A stretch of DNA of 64,000 nucleotides from assembly GCF_018991925.1 (NCBI RefSeq), contig NW_024726235.1:8102726-8166725 (forward strand). The letters are read 5' to 3'. This document shows positions 1-8,625 of this stretch, piece after piece; position 1 is the first letter of the stretch; every line of letters begins with the position of its first letter. The notes below the pieces were generated by a model. It was not told the origin of the DNA and searched no databases. It saw nothing but the letters and a program-made list of their open reading frames with translations. The stretch comes from Homarus americanus (Eukaryota; Arthropoda; Malacostraca; Decapoda; Nephropidae). A program made the position numbers and the translations under genes.

Positions 1-116
1 TCCATTACACAGTATATAAAACCAAAGCTTTGTACAATCGCTACTACGTATTTTTTTTACAACACAACCAAATTCCTTTTGAGTTTGTAAATTAGACAAA
101 TCACAAAGATACCTAC

Positions 117-230
117 CAACACAAGAAGTGCCATTAGGCTGTTGGCCCTCAGAACAGAAACACTGTGGTCCCTTTTCTGTAGGCTTACAACCATACTTGC
201 AATCTAATGCCTGGCACGAGCTAGTATCAT
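117..230 (-). CDS. EGF-like repeat exon of the same LRP-like gene
   Basis: This 114-nt phase 1-1 exon has an acceptor TTTCTGCAG and a donor GTTG|GTAGGT. The peptide begins DTSSCQALDC, continues KYGC, then GPQCFC, and ends NGTSCV. Six cysteines in the spacing C-x4-C-x3-C-x8-C-x1-C-x10-C fit the EGF-like repeats that follow ligand-binding clusters in LDLR-family proteins, where they lead into a YWTD beta-propeller. No propeller exon is in the window, so the gene runs off the left edge. Together the four exons give 483 nt of uninterrupted coding sequence. LRP1 or LRP2/megalin-like are the best guesses, and sequence alone cannot choose between them. Confidence 0.88.
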
Positions 231-530
231 CTGCAGAAAAAATATATTTTGAAGTAAAAAAAAATATTAAATATTCATTGGGAACTACATGTACTGTACT
301 TGTATCAATATAAATACCCCTAGTATACATTTGACTATCAGATTCTATATACAGGACAGTACTGTACTGTATATTTACATACCATGCCATATTAATCTTC
401 ATTACAGAATGTAATATCAATAATGAGTCAAAGTTATCCAGTAGCATGAACATTCAAATACAGTAATCTGAATTACTGGTAATTTCACTGATTTATATAT
501 GGTACAAAAAAGGAGCTTCAGGATACTTAC

Positions 531-659
531 AACAAAAATCCCCTTCATCACTAGAGTCAGGACAGTCCTTGGAGTCATCACAGAGGTGCTTTAAGAGTAT
601 ACAGTTGATATCATTTTTACATCTAAAATAATTTAATGGGCACGTGTTGCCCTTTTTAC
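531..659 (-). CDS. LDL-receptor class A repeat exon (third)
   Basis: This 129-nt phase 1-1 exon has an acceptor ending TTTTTCAG and a donor GTT|GTAAGT. After completing the preceding cysteine, it encodes KKGNTC, then NYFRC, NDINC, HLC, DDSKDC and PDSSDEGDFC. That is six cysteines with a canonical calcium-binding DDSKDC..DSSDE motif. It is the last ligand-binding repeat before the EGF-like exon at 117-230, matching the order LDLa-LDLa-EGF seen at the N-terminal end of LRP1-type receptors. The introns on either side are short (525 and 300 nt). Confidence 0.92.
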
Positions 660-1184
660 CTGAAAAATAAATTGCAAAATTAAAAAAAGTGGTGACATGA
701 ATTACCTCTTGAAATAGTGGGAGGGATATACAGAGTGACTACTTACACCTTCCCACTCCAACAAAACCCTTGGAAATGTCTCACAGTATCAGAAGTTGAC
801 ATTTAGCGTACGAGATTGATCAAGTCGTGAGCAATGCAAATCTATTCAATTACTTTTTGGTTGGACTGTGTGTGTGTAATGTCAAATTAAAGCATGTTTG
901 CTCAATGATTATAATATTCGGAAATAGCTTTACAGGTTTGCATCTTGGCAGAAACTATCATTTATAACAAATATACAATCGTCAGCTACCTGGGAATGTT
1001 GGATAATTTATGAGACAGCTTATAATCTTAATCTTTAAAAGTGTAGTTGTGTAGTTCATTATTATCAAGTTATTTCGTAGTGAAAGCGAGTCATTACTCT
1101 AAGGCTTAAAAACTATGGGGAACACTTGGAAAAATACTTTTCACTAGGTTGAGCTTTAGGATGCATTGGATTTACTGCACTCAC

Positions 1185-1307
1185 ATGCAGGGTTGTCTTC
1201 ATCGGAGGTGTCGCCAGCACCACAGTCAGCCTCGCCGTCGCACACCCAACCCTGGGGCAGACACTTCCCCGTTACATTACACCGGAACGTCCCACACGGA
1301 GCTTCGG
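1185..1307 (-). CDS. LDL-receptor class A repeat exon (second)
   Basis: This 123-nt phase 1-1 exon has an acceptor in CATGTCAG and a donor T|GTGAGT. It encodes EAPCGTFRC, then [15 protein letters not shown] and [10 protein letters not shown]. Only five cysteines lie inside the exon. The sixth is built across the splice: the last base T joins the first two bases GT of exon 531-659 to give TGT. That detail strongly supports direct splicing of these two exons. The spacing between the fifth cysteine and SDE is two residues longer than the usual DCxDxSDE, a small oddity of this repeat. It sits 853 nt downstream of the previous exon. Confidence 0.9.
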
Positions 1308-1448
1308 CTGACATGAAGAAAATATACATAAGAAACTTGACTCACAAGAACTGGCTGTATGTTTCATCTGCCAATAGCTCACTCATTGTATGAGAATGAG
1401 TGAGTGTACTGTATGCTACTGTGCTATACATCCCAAACATTTTTTTTA

Positions 1449-1503
1449 AGGGGATTAGCCCACCCGGGTACAGGTTACTGACCCATATCGGGGCCTGGGG
1501 GGC
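1449..1503 (+). repeat. Dispersed repeat, copy 1, followed by a (TAA)n tail
   Basis: The segment carries GGATTAGCCCACCCGGG and later GACCCATATCGGGGCCTGG. It matches a second copy at about 6323-6380, with roughly 80% identity by eye. A TAA-type microsatellite begins just after it at 1521. The pairing of a GC-rich conserved block with an A/T tail suggests the 3' end of a retroposed element. The family is not recognised. Confidence 0.5.
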
Positions 1504-1520
1504 GAAAATGTTGTTGTTGT

Positions 1521-1568
<48 letters not shown>

Positions 1569-1660
1569 TCATAGTAAATAAAATTTATAATAAAAATTAA
1601 ATAATAATAACAATAATAATAATACAAACACTGTAATAATAATAATAATAATAAAGAACT
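1521..1660. repeat. (TAA)n microsatellite, interrupted
   Basis: An almost pure TAA run occupies 1521-1568, followed by shorter ATA/AAC runs to about 1655. It lies in the intron between the first two visible LDLa exons. Confidence 0.9.
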
Positions 1661-2160
1661 AAAGAGAAAAAATAGTGAGCAACGATATATGTACGCTGTG
1701 CAGTCAAACTATGAGAAACAATTGAGACCTTGCAACTGTGTGGAAATAGGCAGAAAGACATATCAGCAACCTGGTACTGTACTTGGTCACAATTTTCGTG
1801 ATGCCATATGGCAGCAGGGTCGACCATTAGACAACACATTATGCTTCCAATATCTTCCCAAGTGGTAGTACCTTTAAGCTCATCAGAATAAAATATCGCA
1901 TAACTACATGTATGTGTTTGCTTGTACTACACTCTTGTGACATGATTTGAAGAGGCACTGTCAGAATCCGTGTCCTCATCATTCCTAAGCCCCCCCACAC
2001 ACCTTCCCTGGATGATAGGGGACGAAAGAACACCCACAGTTGAGGGGGCAAAGAACACAGTGCTGCGGAAAAGGATACTCTAAAATTTAGAGTCTAAATC
2101 GATGGCACCTATAGGGCAGGAAAAAAATGGTGAAAGAACAATTCTGGAGGAACTACTTAC

Positions 2161-2277
2161 GACAATTTGGTGGTTCATCTGATGCATCGAGACAGTCTGG
2201 CGAGTAGTCACACCTCCAGATCTTAGGTATACATTTCATTCCATCACTACACCTGAACTCCTCATCTCTGCACGTAA
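2161..2277 (-). CDS. LDL-receptor class A repeat exon (first visible exon of an LRP-like gene)
   Basis: This 117-nt internal exon encodes one complete LDL-receptor class A (ligand-binding) repeat of a cell-surface receptor. The acceptor is CTCTACAG and the donor is C|GTAAGT, and the exon is phase 1 at both ends. The peptide runs from TCRDEEFRC to DASDEPPNC. It has six cysteines, and the acidic calcium cage of the family can be seen as CDYSPDC followed by DASDE. In LRP and LDLR proteins these repeats fold around one calcium ion and bind lipoproteins or protease complexes outside the cell. Codon phase joins it cleanly to the next exon at 1185-1307. No start codon or signal peptide is visible upstream, so the 5' exons lie outside the window or far into it. 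The domain call is firm; which LRP family member it is remains inference. Confidence 0.9.
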
Positions 2278-2426
2278 CTGTAGAGTAGGAAAAGTACATG
2301 TTTTGAGTAACATTAAAAACAATACAATAATAATGGATGGTTGAAGGCAGTGGGAAAACAACACAGGTCCCAGAGGAAGAAGGCCTGACTGATAGAAAAA
2401 GTATACATTTGTGAGATACAGTACAC

Positions 2427-2475
2427 TGTAGCAGAGAAATGTACTGTACCGAGTACAGTACATTTCTCTGCTACA
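2427..2475. repeat. Perfect 23-bp inverted repeat with 3-nt spacer
   Basis: The left arm at 2427-2449 begins TGTAGCAGAGAAATG. The right arm at 2453-2475 is its exact reverse complement, and the spacer is CGA. It lies just upstream of the first visible LDLa exon, presumably in an intron. RNA from either strand would form a very stable hairpin. See findings. Confidence 0.85.
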
Positions 2476-3897
2476 CTTGCTCCACACAAACTAGCACTAC
2501 AAGTGGGACCTTGTTATCAGATCAGGCAGTAGGTCTCTTTGATATTAAATCTTCGAAAACAGGAAGGGCATTACTGTACTAGCAGGACCTGTCTGTGTGG
2601 CTTTGTAACCCTCGCTGGTACACAGGTCGCACATTTACAAAGGACAAATTACATAAAGGCATCATTTAATTTGTAACAGTGGAAAAAACCAAGACAATGA
2701 AAAACAAATATATTATGGAAGATTTCTGCATGGCTACCAAAGGTTCCATATCTTGTAAACACAAAACCCATGAGAATTTATATGTACTTTAACAAATTAT
2801 TATGGGTATTTTTGCCATTTCCAGGGGGATGATGGTGTATCCGTGATGCAGTTTTAAAGAAAAAATTATTATATTTATATATATGAATTTAAAAGACTTC
2901 AGGCCTAATGATGTTCCTATCAGATTTTATCAGCTAAATGCTGACTGGGTCATGTCACTTGTCACTCATACGGATAATGCTGCTATAAAGTGTTGAACAT
3001 TTCCGGGCGACTGTCAAACTCACCGGCACCAACACCAAAACAATGTTATGGTCGGTCACATTTAAACAGACCTGCTGCCAGATGCATAGTACTGTACTAT
3101 ACTGTACAGTTCTAGTGATTCAGTTGACACTTGGATTTATTTCGCAAGGAGACAGTTATAAAGTAAAAAATAAATAAAAAAATAAATAAAAAATAAATAG
3201 AAAATAAGAATTAATTATTTCAGTAGTAAATATCAATTCCCTCATGTGACTAAAACAAAAATACAAAAAAAAAGAATATTCGTGAGCCTTGAAAAATGCT
3301 ATCTAAAGTTGGAAGTCTCATGGGGAGTCGAATTCAAGATAGTCGAGGCAGTGAATTTGAACGACACGGGTTGAAAATCACTAGTTTATCCCTCTGACCA
3401 AACCTTGTAACACATTAGTATTCATATGAACAATAACCTCGACACATTACATTTCAATAATCAAACCTGAAAGGGTTGGTCAACAGCGTGTCAAGATGTT
3501 ATGTTAGAATTTTGGTTACAAATCTCACAATAGAACTCAGGTTACGGTACTGTACTATACTGTAAGTACTTGACCGACGCTTTGGGTCGATGGAATTACT
3601 ATCATTAGCGTGCGTCTGGTTGAGTACATTAAATACTTTAATTTTAATTTTTACTGCATTACAACTTTGAAAATGGGAAAATAGTTTAAAATTCAATTTA
3701 TTTTGCAAAGAGCTAGTTTAAAAGTGATCATTCATAAAAGTATTACATAATAACAGAGGCGGAAACCGTGTAAAACTAACATCGCTATTCCGACATGGAT
3801 GACACGTTGAAATTTCTTTTACTGTAGAGTAATCAACTGAACAAAAACAAGATTACGATAATTATGAGAACTCAAATATGGTACCTCGAGTCCGTAG

Positions 3898-3900
<3 letters not shown>
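2476..3900. other. AT-rich non-coding stretch
   Basis: I see no supported exon, RNA gene or element ends here. There are AAATAAAT-type simple repeats around 3168-3205 and several TACTGTAC-type short palindromes. It is probably intron or intergenic DNA 5' of the LRP-like exons. Confidence 0.5.

Positions 3901-3968
<68 letters not shown>
3901..3968. repeat. (GA)n microsatellite
   Basis: Uninterrupted GA dinucleotides, about 34 copies. Confidence 0.97.
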
Positions 3969-3971
<3 letters not shown>

Positions 3972-4366
3972 CCATGGGTCTTTAGCCTTGAACATATTCC
4001 TACTTGAAGGAAATGCAAATAATGAAACAAATTCATTGACAAATCTATTTTTAAACTAGAGTTCACATATATTTCAAGAGGGTGAATGTGAGCACCATAA
4101 TAAACGGGTGCGTGCGCCATCATAGAGGAACCACAGAGGGTGTGCCTTCTAGCGCCCGGGTAACATTGGGTAAATAAAAACACTAAACGGCAAAAACAAA
4201 CAAAACCATATAATGTATTACGTGCAAAGACTCAGTTGCTAAGCTAACGTACTCAATTCACACACAAAACAATAATGATTAGTTACGCTGTTGGAAATAC
4301 GTTCACAGTCCACATGAGTCGAGTATTTATAGTTCGGAGAATAACTGGTCTAATTTCCTCTCCTCA

Positions 4367-4425
4367 ACACACACACACACACACACACATACTAACACTA
4401 ACACACACACACACACACACACACT
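4367..4425. repeat. (CA)n microsatellite
   Basis: Two CA runs are separated by a short ACTAACACTAA break. Confidence 0.95.
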
Positions 4426-4532
4426 CAGTTGAAGTGTACAGTTTTGGGTCAGCGGTGAGGGCCACTCATCATATGTTAACTGGTAGTGAGTGATGGCGTC
4501 CCGTGCTCTTTTTGTGGTTGACACCGTGTTGC

Positions 4533-5160
4533 TGCTGGTGGTGATACTGACATGATGGTGATGGTGTTGTTATTGGTGGTGGTGTTGACATGATATTGGT
4601 GGTGGTATGGTGGTGTTGACATGGTGGTGGTGGTATGGTGGTGTTAACATGGTGGTGGTGGTATGGTGGTGGTGGTATGGTGGTGCTGACATAATGGTGT
4701 GGTGGTGGTGGTGTTGACATGGTGGTGGTGGTATGGTGGTGTTGACATAATGGTGGTGGGTATGGTGGTGCTGGATAGCATAGTGGTGGTGGTATGGTGG
4801 TGTTCACATGGTGGTGGTAGTATGGTGTCTGGACATGGTGATGATGGTGGTATGGTGGTGTTGACATGTAGTGGTGGTGGTATGGTGGTGTTAACATGGG
4901 GATGGTGGTGGTATGGTGGTGTTGACATGGTGGTGGTGGTGGTGGTATGGTGGTGTTGACATGATAGTGGTGGTGGTATGGTGGTGTTCACATGGTGGTG
5001 GTAGTATGGTGGTGTTCGACATGGTGATGATGGTGGTATGGTGGTGTTGACATGGTAGTGGTGGTGGTATGGTGGTGGTATAGTGGTGGTGATGGTAGTG
5101 GTATTGAGGTGATGATGGTGGTATGGTGGTGTTGACACTGGTGGTGGTGATGGTGGTGAC
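4533..5160. repeat. TGG-rich minisatellite
   Basis: Variable units of the type TGGTGGTATGGTGGTGTTGA are repeated for about 630 bp. The open frames read on both strands here are low-complexity His/Pro/Thr or Val/Trp/Gly and are not genes. Confidence 0.93.
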
Positions 5161-5283
5161 CCTTCTGTTTTCTCCAACTAAACCACCGCCTCTTCCTCCT
5201 CCTCCTCTTCATTCTCCCCCCAAACCTCCTGTTCCTCCTCCTCACATTCTTAACTTCTTCCTTTTGTCCACCTATAAGAAAAA

Positions 5284-5405
5284 GGGGGGGGGAGAGAAAG
5301 AGGGAAGGAGGGAGAGAGGTGAAGGAGGGAGGAGGGGCTGGGTGAGTGGGGAGGAGGGGCTGGGTGAGTAGGGAGGAGGGGCTGGGTGAGTGGGGAGGGG
5401 GTGTT
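5284..5405. repeat. G/A-rich tract with 22-bp repeats
   Basis: A purine-rich stretch ends in about three direct copies of a unit containing GGAGGAGGGGCTGGGTGAGT (about 5328-5400). Confidence 0.8.
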
Positions 5406-5490
5406 AGGTTCCCTCCCATGAGACTCCACTTCACTACGCCCTCGTGTTAGCTCCTGTTATCAATCTCTCTCTCTCTCTCTCTTTCTCTCT

Positions 5491-6075
5491 TACCTAGATC
5501 AGTCTCTCGCTTAAGTGAGAGACTGATCTAGGTAAGTGAGAGATATATTGACAGCTAAGTGAGAGACTGATCTAGGGAAGTGAGAGATATATTGACAGCT
5601 AAGTGAGAGACTGATCTAGGGAAGTGAGAGATATATTGACAGTTAAGTGAGAGACTGATCTAGGGAAGTGAGATATATTGACAGCTAAGTGAGAGACTGA
5701 TCTAGGGAAGTGAGAGATATATTGACAGCTAAGTGAGAGACTGATCTAGGGAAGTGAGAGATATATTGACAGCTAAGTGAGAGACTGATCTAGGGAAGTG
5801 AGAGATATATTGACAGTTAAGTGAGAGACTGATCTAGGGAAGTGAGAGATATATTGACAGTTAAGTGAGAGACTGATCTAGGGAAGTGAGAGATATATTG
5901 ACAGTTAAGTGAGAGACTGAGCTAGGTAAGTGAGAGATATATTGACAGTTAAGTGAGAGACTGATCTAGGGAAGTGAGAGATATATTGACAGTTAAGTGA
6001 GAGACTGAGCTAGGTAAGTGAAAGATATATTGACAGTTAAGTGAGAGACTGAGCTAGGTAAGTGAGATATAATAG
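5491..6075. repeat. 44-bp minisatellite headed by a 44-bp palindrome
   Basis: About twelve direct copies of a 44-bp unit contain GAGAGACTGATCTAGG and GAGATATATTGACAG. Unit length was measured from GACTGATCTA at 5521 to its next occurrence at 5565. The first unit is preceded by its own inverted copy, so 5491-5534 is a near-perfect palindrome centred on CTTAAG. A (CT)n run lies at 5463-5490. Units drift at the right, where GAGCTAGGTAAG variants appear. Confidence 0.93.
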
Positions 6076-6300
6076 GAGATAAAGACAGTTAATTGAGATA
6101 AAAATAAACAGTTACGTGAGAGAAACTGACCTAGGCAAGTGAGAGATACCAATAAATAAAGACAGTTAAGCGAGAGAATTTGTGAGGTAAGTGAGAGATA
6201 ATAAGACAGTTAAGTGAGAGGCAATTAGAGATAAAAATACAGTTAACTATTTTTATCTCTCATTATCTCTCACTTATCTAACTCAATCTCTCACTTTTTC
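6076..6300. repeat. Degenerate array edge with second inverted repeat
   Basis: Decayed units (GTGAGAGATA, AAGACAGTTAA) end in an inverted repeat: AGAGATAAAAATA at 6227-6239 pairs with TATTTTTATCTCT at 6248-6260. After it the polarity flips to CTCTCACTTATC, the complement of the array. Both array ends are therefore bounded by inversions. Confidence 0.75.
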
Positions 6301-6322
6301 TCAGTCTCCACTTTTTCTTACG

Positions 6323-6380
6323 AGGAGGATTAACCCACCTGGGCACAGGGCATCGACCCACAACGGGGCCCGGGGAGGAG
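6323..6380 (+). repeat. Dispersed repeat, copy 2
   Basis: Matches 1449-1503: GGATTAACCCACCTGGG, then GACCCACAACGGGGCCCGG. The family is unknown. Confidence 0.5.
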
Positions 6381-6419
6381 GAAGCAAAAAAATAAGAGTA
6401 AAAAGAAAAAACAAATTAG

Positions 6420-7297
6420 AAGAGAAAAAGATTATGTTAGTGCCAAAGTTGGTTTAGTGTAAATAAGATTGTGATCAGAAACTCTAAGGGGGCAAAAATT
6501 GAGCATGAATTGTGTGGGGGGGTTTGAGGTAAAACAAAGTTCAAGAAAATTAGCGAGTTGATCGCGCCAATCTGGAATAGGGTGTTTAATTATTTGTTCC
6601 AGATCATTAACTAAGGACTATATAAGAAAGACGGGAGAAAAAGGCGAAAACCGCGTAAGCCACATAGCATATAATTATCCGCGGGATCAACAGATGGCGT
6701 TAGTGTGCAAGGAGCAGGTCGTCTGTACGTCACCTGTTTGTTTACACGAAGACCGGGACATTTAACCATGAGTGGGCGTCACCATCGCCCGTGTGCCGTA
6801 TGCACACGTACAAAAATAGATCACCCTGAGTTTGTGTTTCAAGCTTTCACGTTGCTATATAGCATTGATCATATAGAATTAATTTACTGTGTGATATTGT
6901 ACGTGTGTGTGTGTGTACACATTAAGAATGTCAAGGCAAGGACGTAAAGGTAATATCAGCTCACTCAGCTGGTTACCATGGACACGCTTACCACAGGCGC
7001 CCCGGGCTTTTAGTAAGCCGCGTTGCCAACAGATGGCGTTGATCGGCGCTCATTGTCTCACGTTTTTTTTTATCGATAAAGGCAGACGCTTTCCCGTCTT
7101 TCTCATATAGTCTTGGCCTCCACTCCACCTGAGTCATCCCTTGCAGAGCCAAGCCACTCTTTGTGATGTACTGTACATTGAAATCCCCTAGGTAGAGGAT
7201 CTCGGTGTTGGGGTGTGTGGATAGCAACGACTCGTGGCAAGAAGTGATAGTCAAACAGTTCCAAATAGTTGGTAGAGATATTTTGAGCCAGATGATT
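6420..7297 (-). pseudogene. Jockey-type LINE endonuclease remnant, interrupted
   Basis: Conceptual translation of the minus strand gives two pieces of an APE-type endonuclease of a non-LTR retrotransposon. The 7297-7110 piece reads SCHESLLSTHP, YLGDFNV and EWLGSA across frameshifts. The 6618-6440 piece reads VNDLEQIIKHPIPDWRDQ and ends with SDHNLI, the conserved C-terminal SDH active-site motif of these nucleases. In intact elements the nuclease nicks the target DNA to prime reverse transcription. The two pieces are contiguous parts of one domain, separated by the 487-bp insertion at 6621-7107. Frameshifts and the missing reverse transcriptase show it is dead. Family assignment rests on motif recognition only. 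Confidence 0.7.
6621..7107. mobile_element. 487-bp TIR element (MITE) inserted in the LINE remnant
   Basis: The left end TATAAGAAAGACGGGA (6621-6636) is matched in inverted orientation at the right end (7092-7107, read TATGAGAAAGACGGGA), 15 of 16 positions identical. Both ends are flanked by TA (6619-6620 and 7108-7109), as expected for Tc1/mariner-type target duplication. It splits the endonuclease domain precisely. No transposase is encoded. It contains two direct CAACAGATGGCGTT copies (about 6689 and 7027). Confidence 0.7.
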
Positions 7298-7487
7298 CAC
7301 CTTGCATATTCTCTCATTTATCTCTCTTTGTTCCTCTCCCTATCTCTCACTTTCCCCCATTATTTCTCTTTCTCGTTATCTCCCACTTATCGCATACAAT
7401 CTCTTCTCAGTTTTTCTTTCTGTATGTCTCACGAACCACACTGGACAGAGAGAGGAATGATCCATCTTTTAAATTTTTATTGCACAC

Positions 7488-7540
<53 letters not shown>
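7298..7540. repeat. Pyrimidine-rich tract with (CT)n microsatellite
   Basis: CT-rich sequence ends in a pure (CT)n run at about 7491-7539. Confidence 0.9.
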
Positions 7541-7723
7541 AATGAGCGAGTGTAAGTGTATAAATAAGTGTCACATGTTTGTAACTGTATCATGTGATGT
7601 TCTCAACCTTGGCCACACTTACCTGCCTCTGACGCAAACCTTGACTGCCTTCCCCTTCACGTGACACACACATTAGGAAGTGAATTTTATCTACCAGTGA
7701 GATTTTTTTGAGAGAGAGAGAAA

Positions 7724-8401
7724 GTGAGAGTGAGAGAATGTAGAGTGAGAGAATGTAGAGTGAGAGAATGTAGAGTGAGAGAATGTAAAGTGAGAGAATG
7801 TAGAGTGAGAGAATGTAGAGTCAGTGACTGTAGAGTGAGTGAATGTAGAGTGAGAGAATGTAGAGTCAGTGACTGTAGAGTGAGTGAATGTAGAGTGAGA
7901 GAATGTAGAGTGAGTGACTGTAGAGTGAGTGACTGTAGAGTGAGTGAATGTAGAGGTGAGTGACTGTAGAGTGAGAGAATGTAGAGTGAGGAGAACAGAG
8001 TGAGTGACTGTAGAGTGAGTGAATGTAGAGTGAGAGAATGTAGAGTCAGTGACTGTAGAGTGAGTGAATGTAGAGTGAGAGAATGTAGAGTGAGTGACTG
8101 TAGAGTGAGTGACTGTAGAGTGAGTGAATGTAGAGTGAGAGAATGTAGAGTCAGTGACTGTAGAGTGAGTGAATGTAGAGTGAGAGAATGTAGAGTGAGT
8201 GACTGTAGAGTGAGTGACTGTAGAGTGAGTGAATGTAGAGTGAGAGAATGTAGAGTCAGTGACTGTAGAGTGAGTGAATGTAGAGTGAGAGAATGTAGAG
8301 TGAGTGACTGTAGAGTGAGTGACTGTAGAGTGAGAGAATGTAGAGTGAGAGAATGTAGAGTGAGTGACTGTAGAGTGAGAGAATGTAGAGTGAGTGAATG
8401 T
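7724..8401. repeat. 15-bp minisatellite with 105-bp higher-order period
   Basis: The unit is TGTAGAGTGAGAGAA with variants GTCAGTGAC and GTGAGTGAC. Variant order repeats every seven units: the marker TAGAGTCAGTGACTG starts at 8041, 8146 and 8251, exactly 105 bp apart. The unit length is divisible by three, so the array stays open and reads as VRECR/VSDCR/VSECR repeats. This is a by-product of the period, not evidence of a gene. Confidence 0.93.
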
Positions 8402-8545
8402 TAGTGATGGAGGAAAGGTATTGATAGTTGAGGTAGGTAGATTAGAGATGTTTGTGTGTATGTCTGGTGGTTTGGTTGGCTGCCAGATATTGTAGACAGT
8501 GGCACTAGTTAAGTCTATAATACTCTATTGCAGGTGTGTGTGTAT

Positions 8546-8552
<7 letters not shown>
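8402..8552. other. Short unique spacer
   Basis: No feature recognised. It separates the 15-bp array from the TA repeat that holds the transposon. Confidence 0.5.
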
Positions 8553-8615
<63 letters not shown>

Positions 8616-8625
8616 ATATATATAT
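8553..8625. repeat. (TA)n microsatellite, left flank of transposon
   Basis: A TA run with minor TG/CA interruptions. The transposon starts directly at its right end. Confidence 0.95.

Noticed and set aside
2563..2640. Further EGF or LDLa exon on the minus strand (CDLCTSEGYKATQTG)
   Set aside because: Only two cysteines in an otherwise non-matching frame and no proper donor. Does not fit the phase-1 exon pattern of the four accepted exons.
7724..8404. Frames encoding VRECRVSDC repeats
   Set aside because: 15-bp array; the peptide is only its periodic translation.
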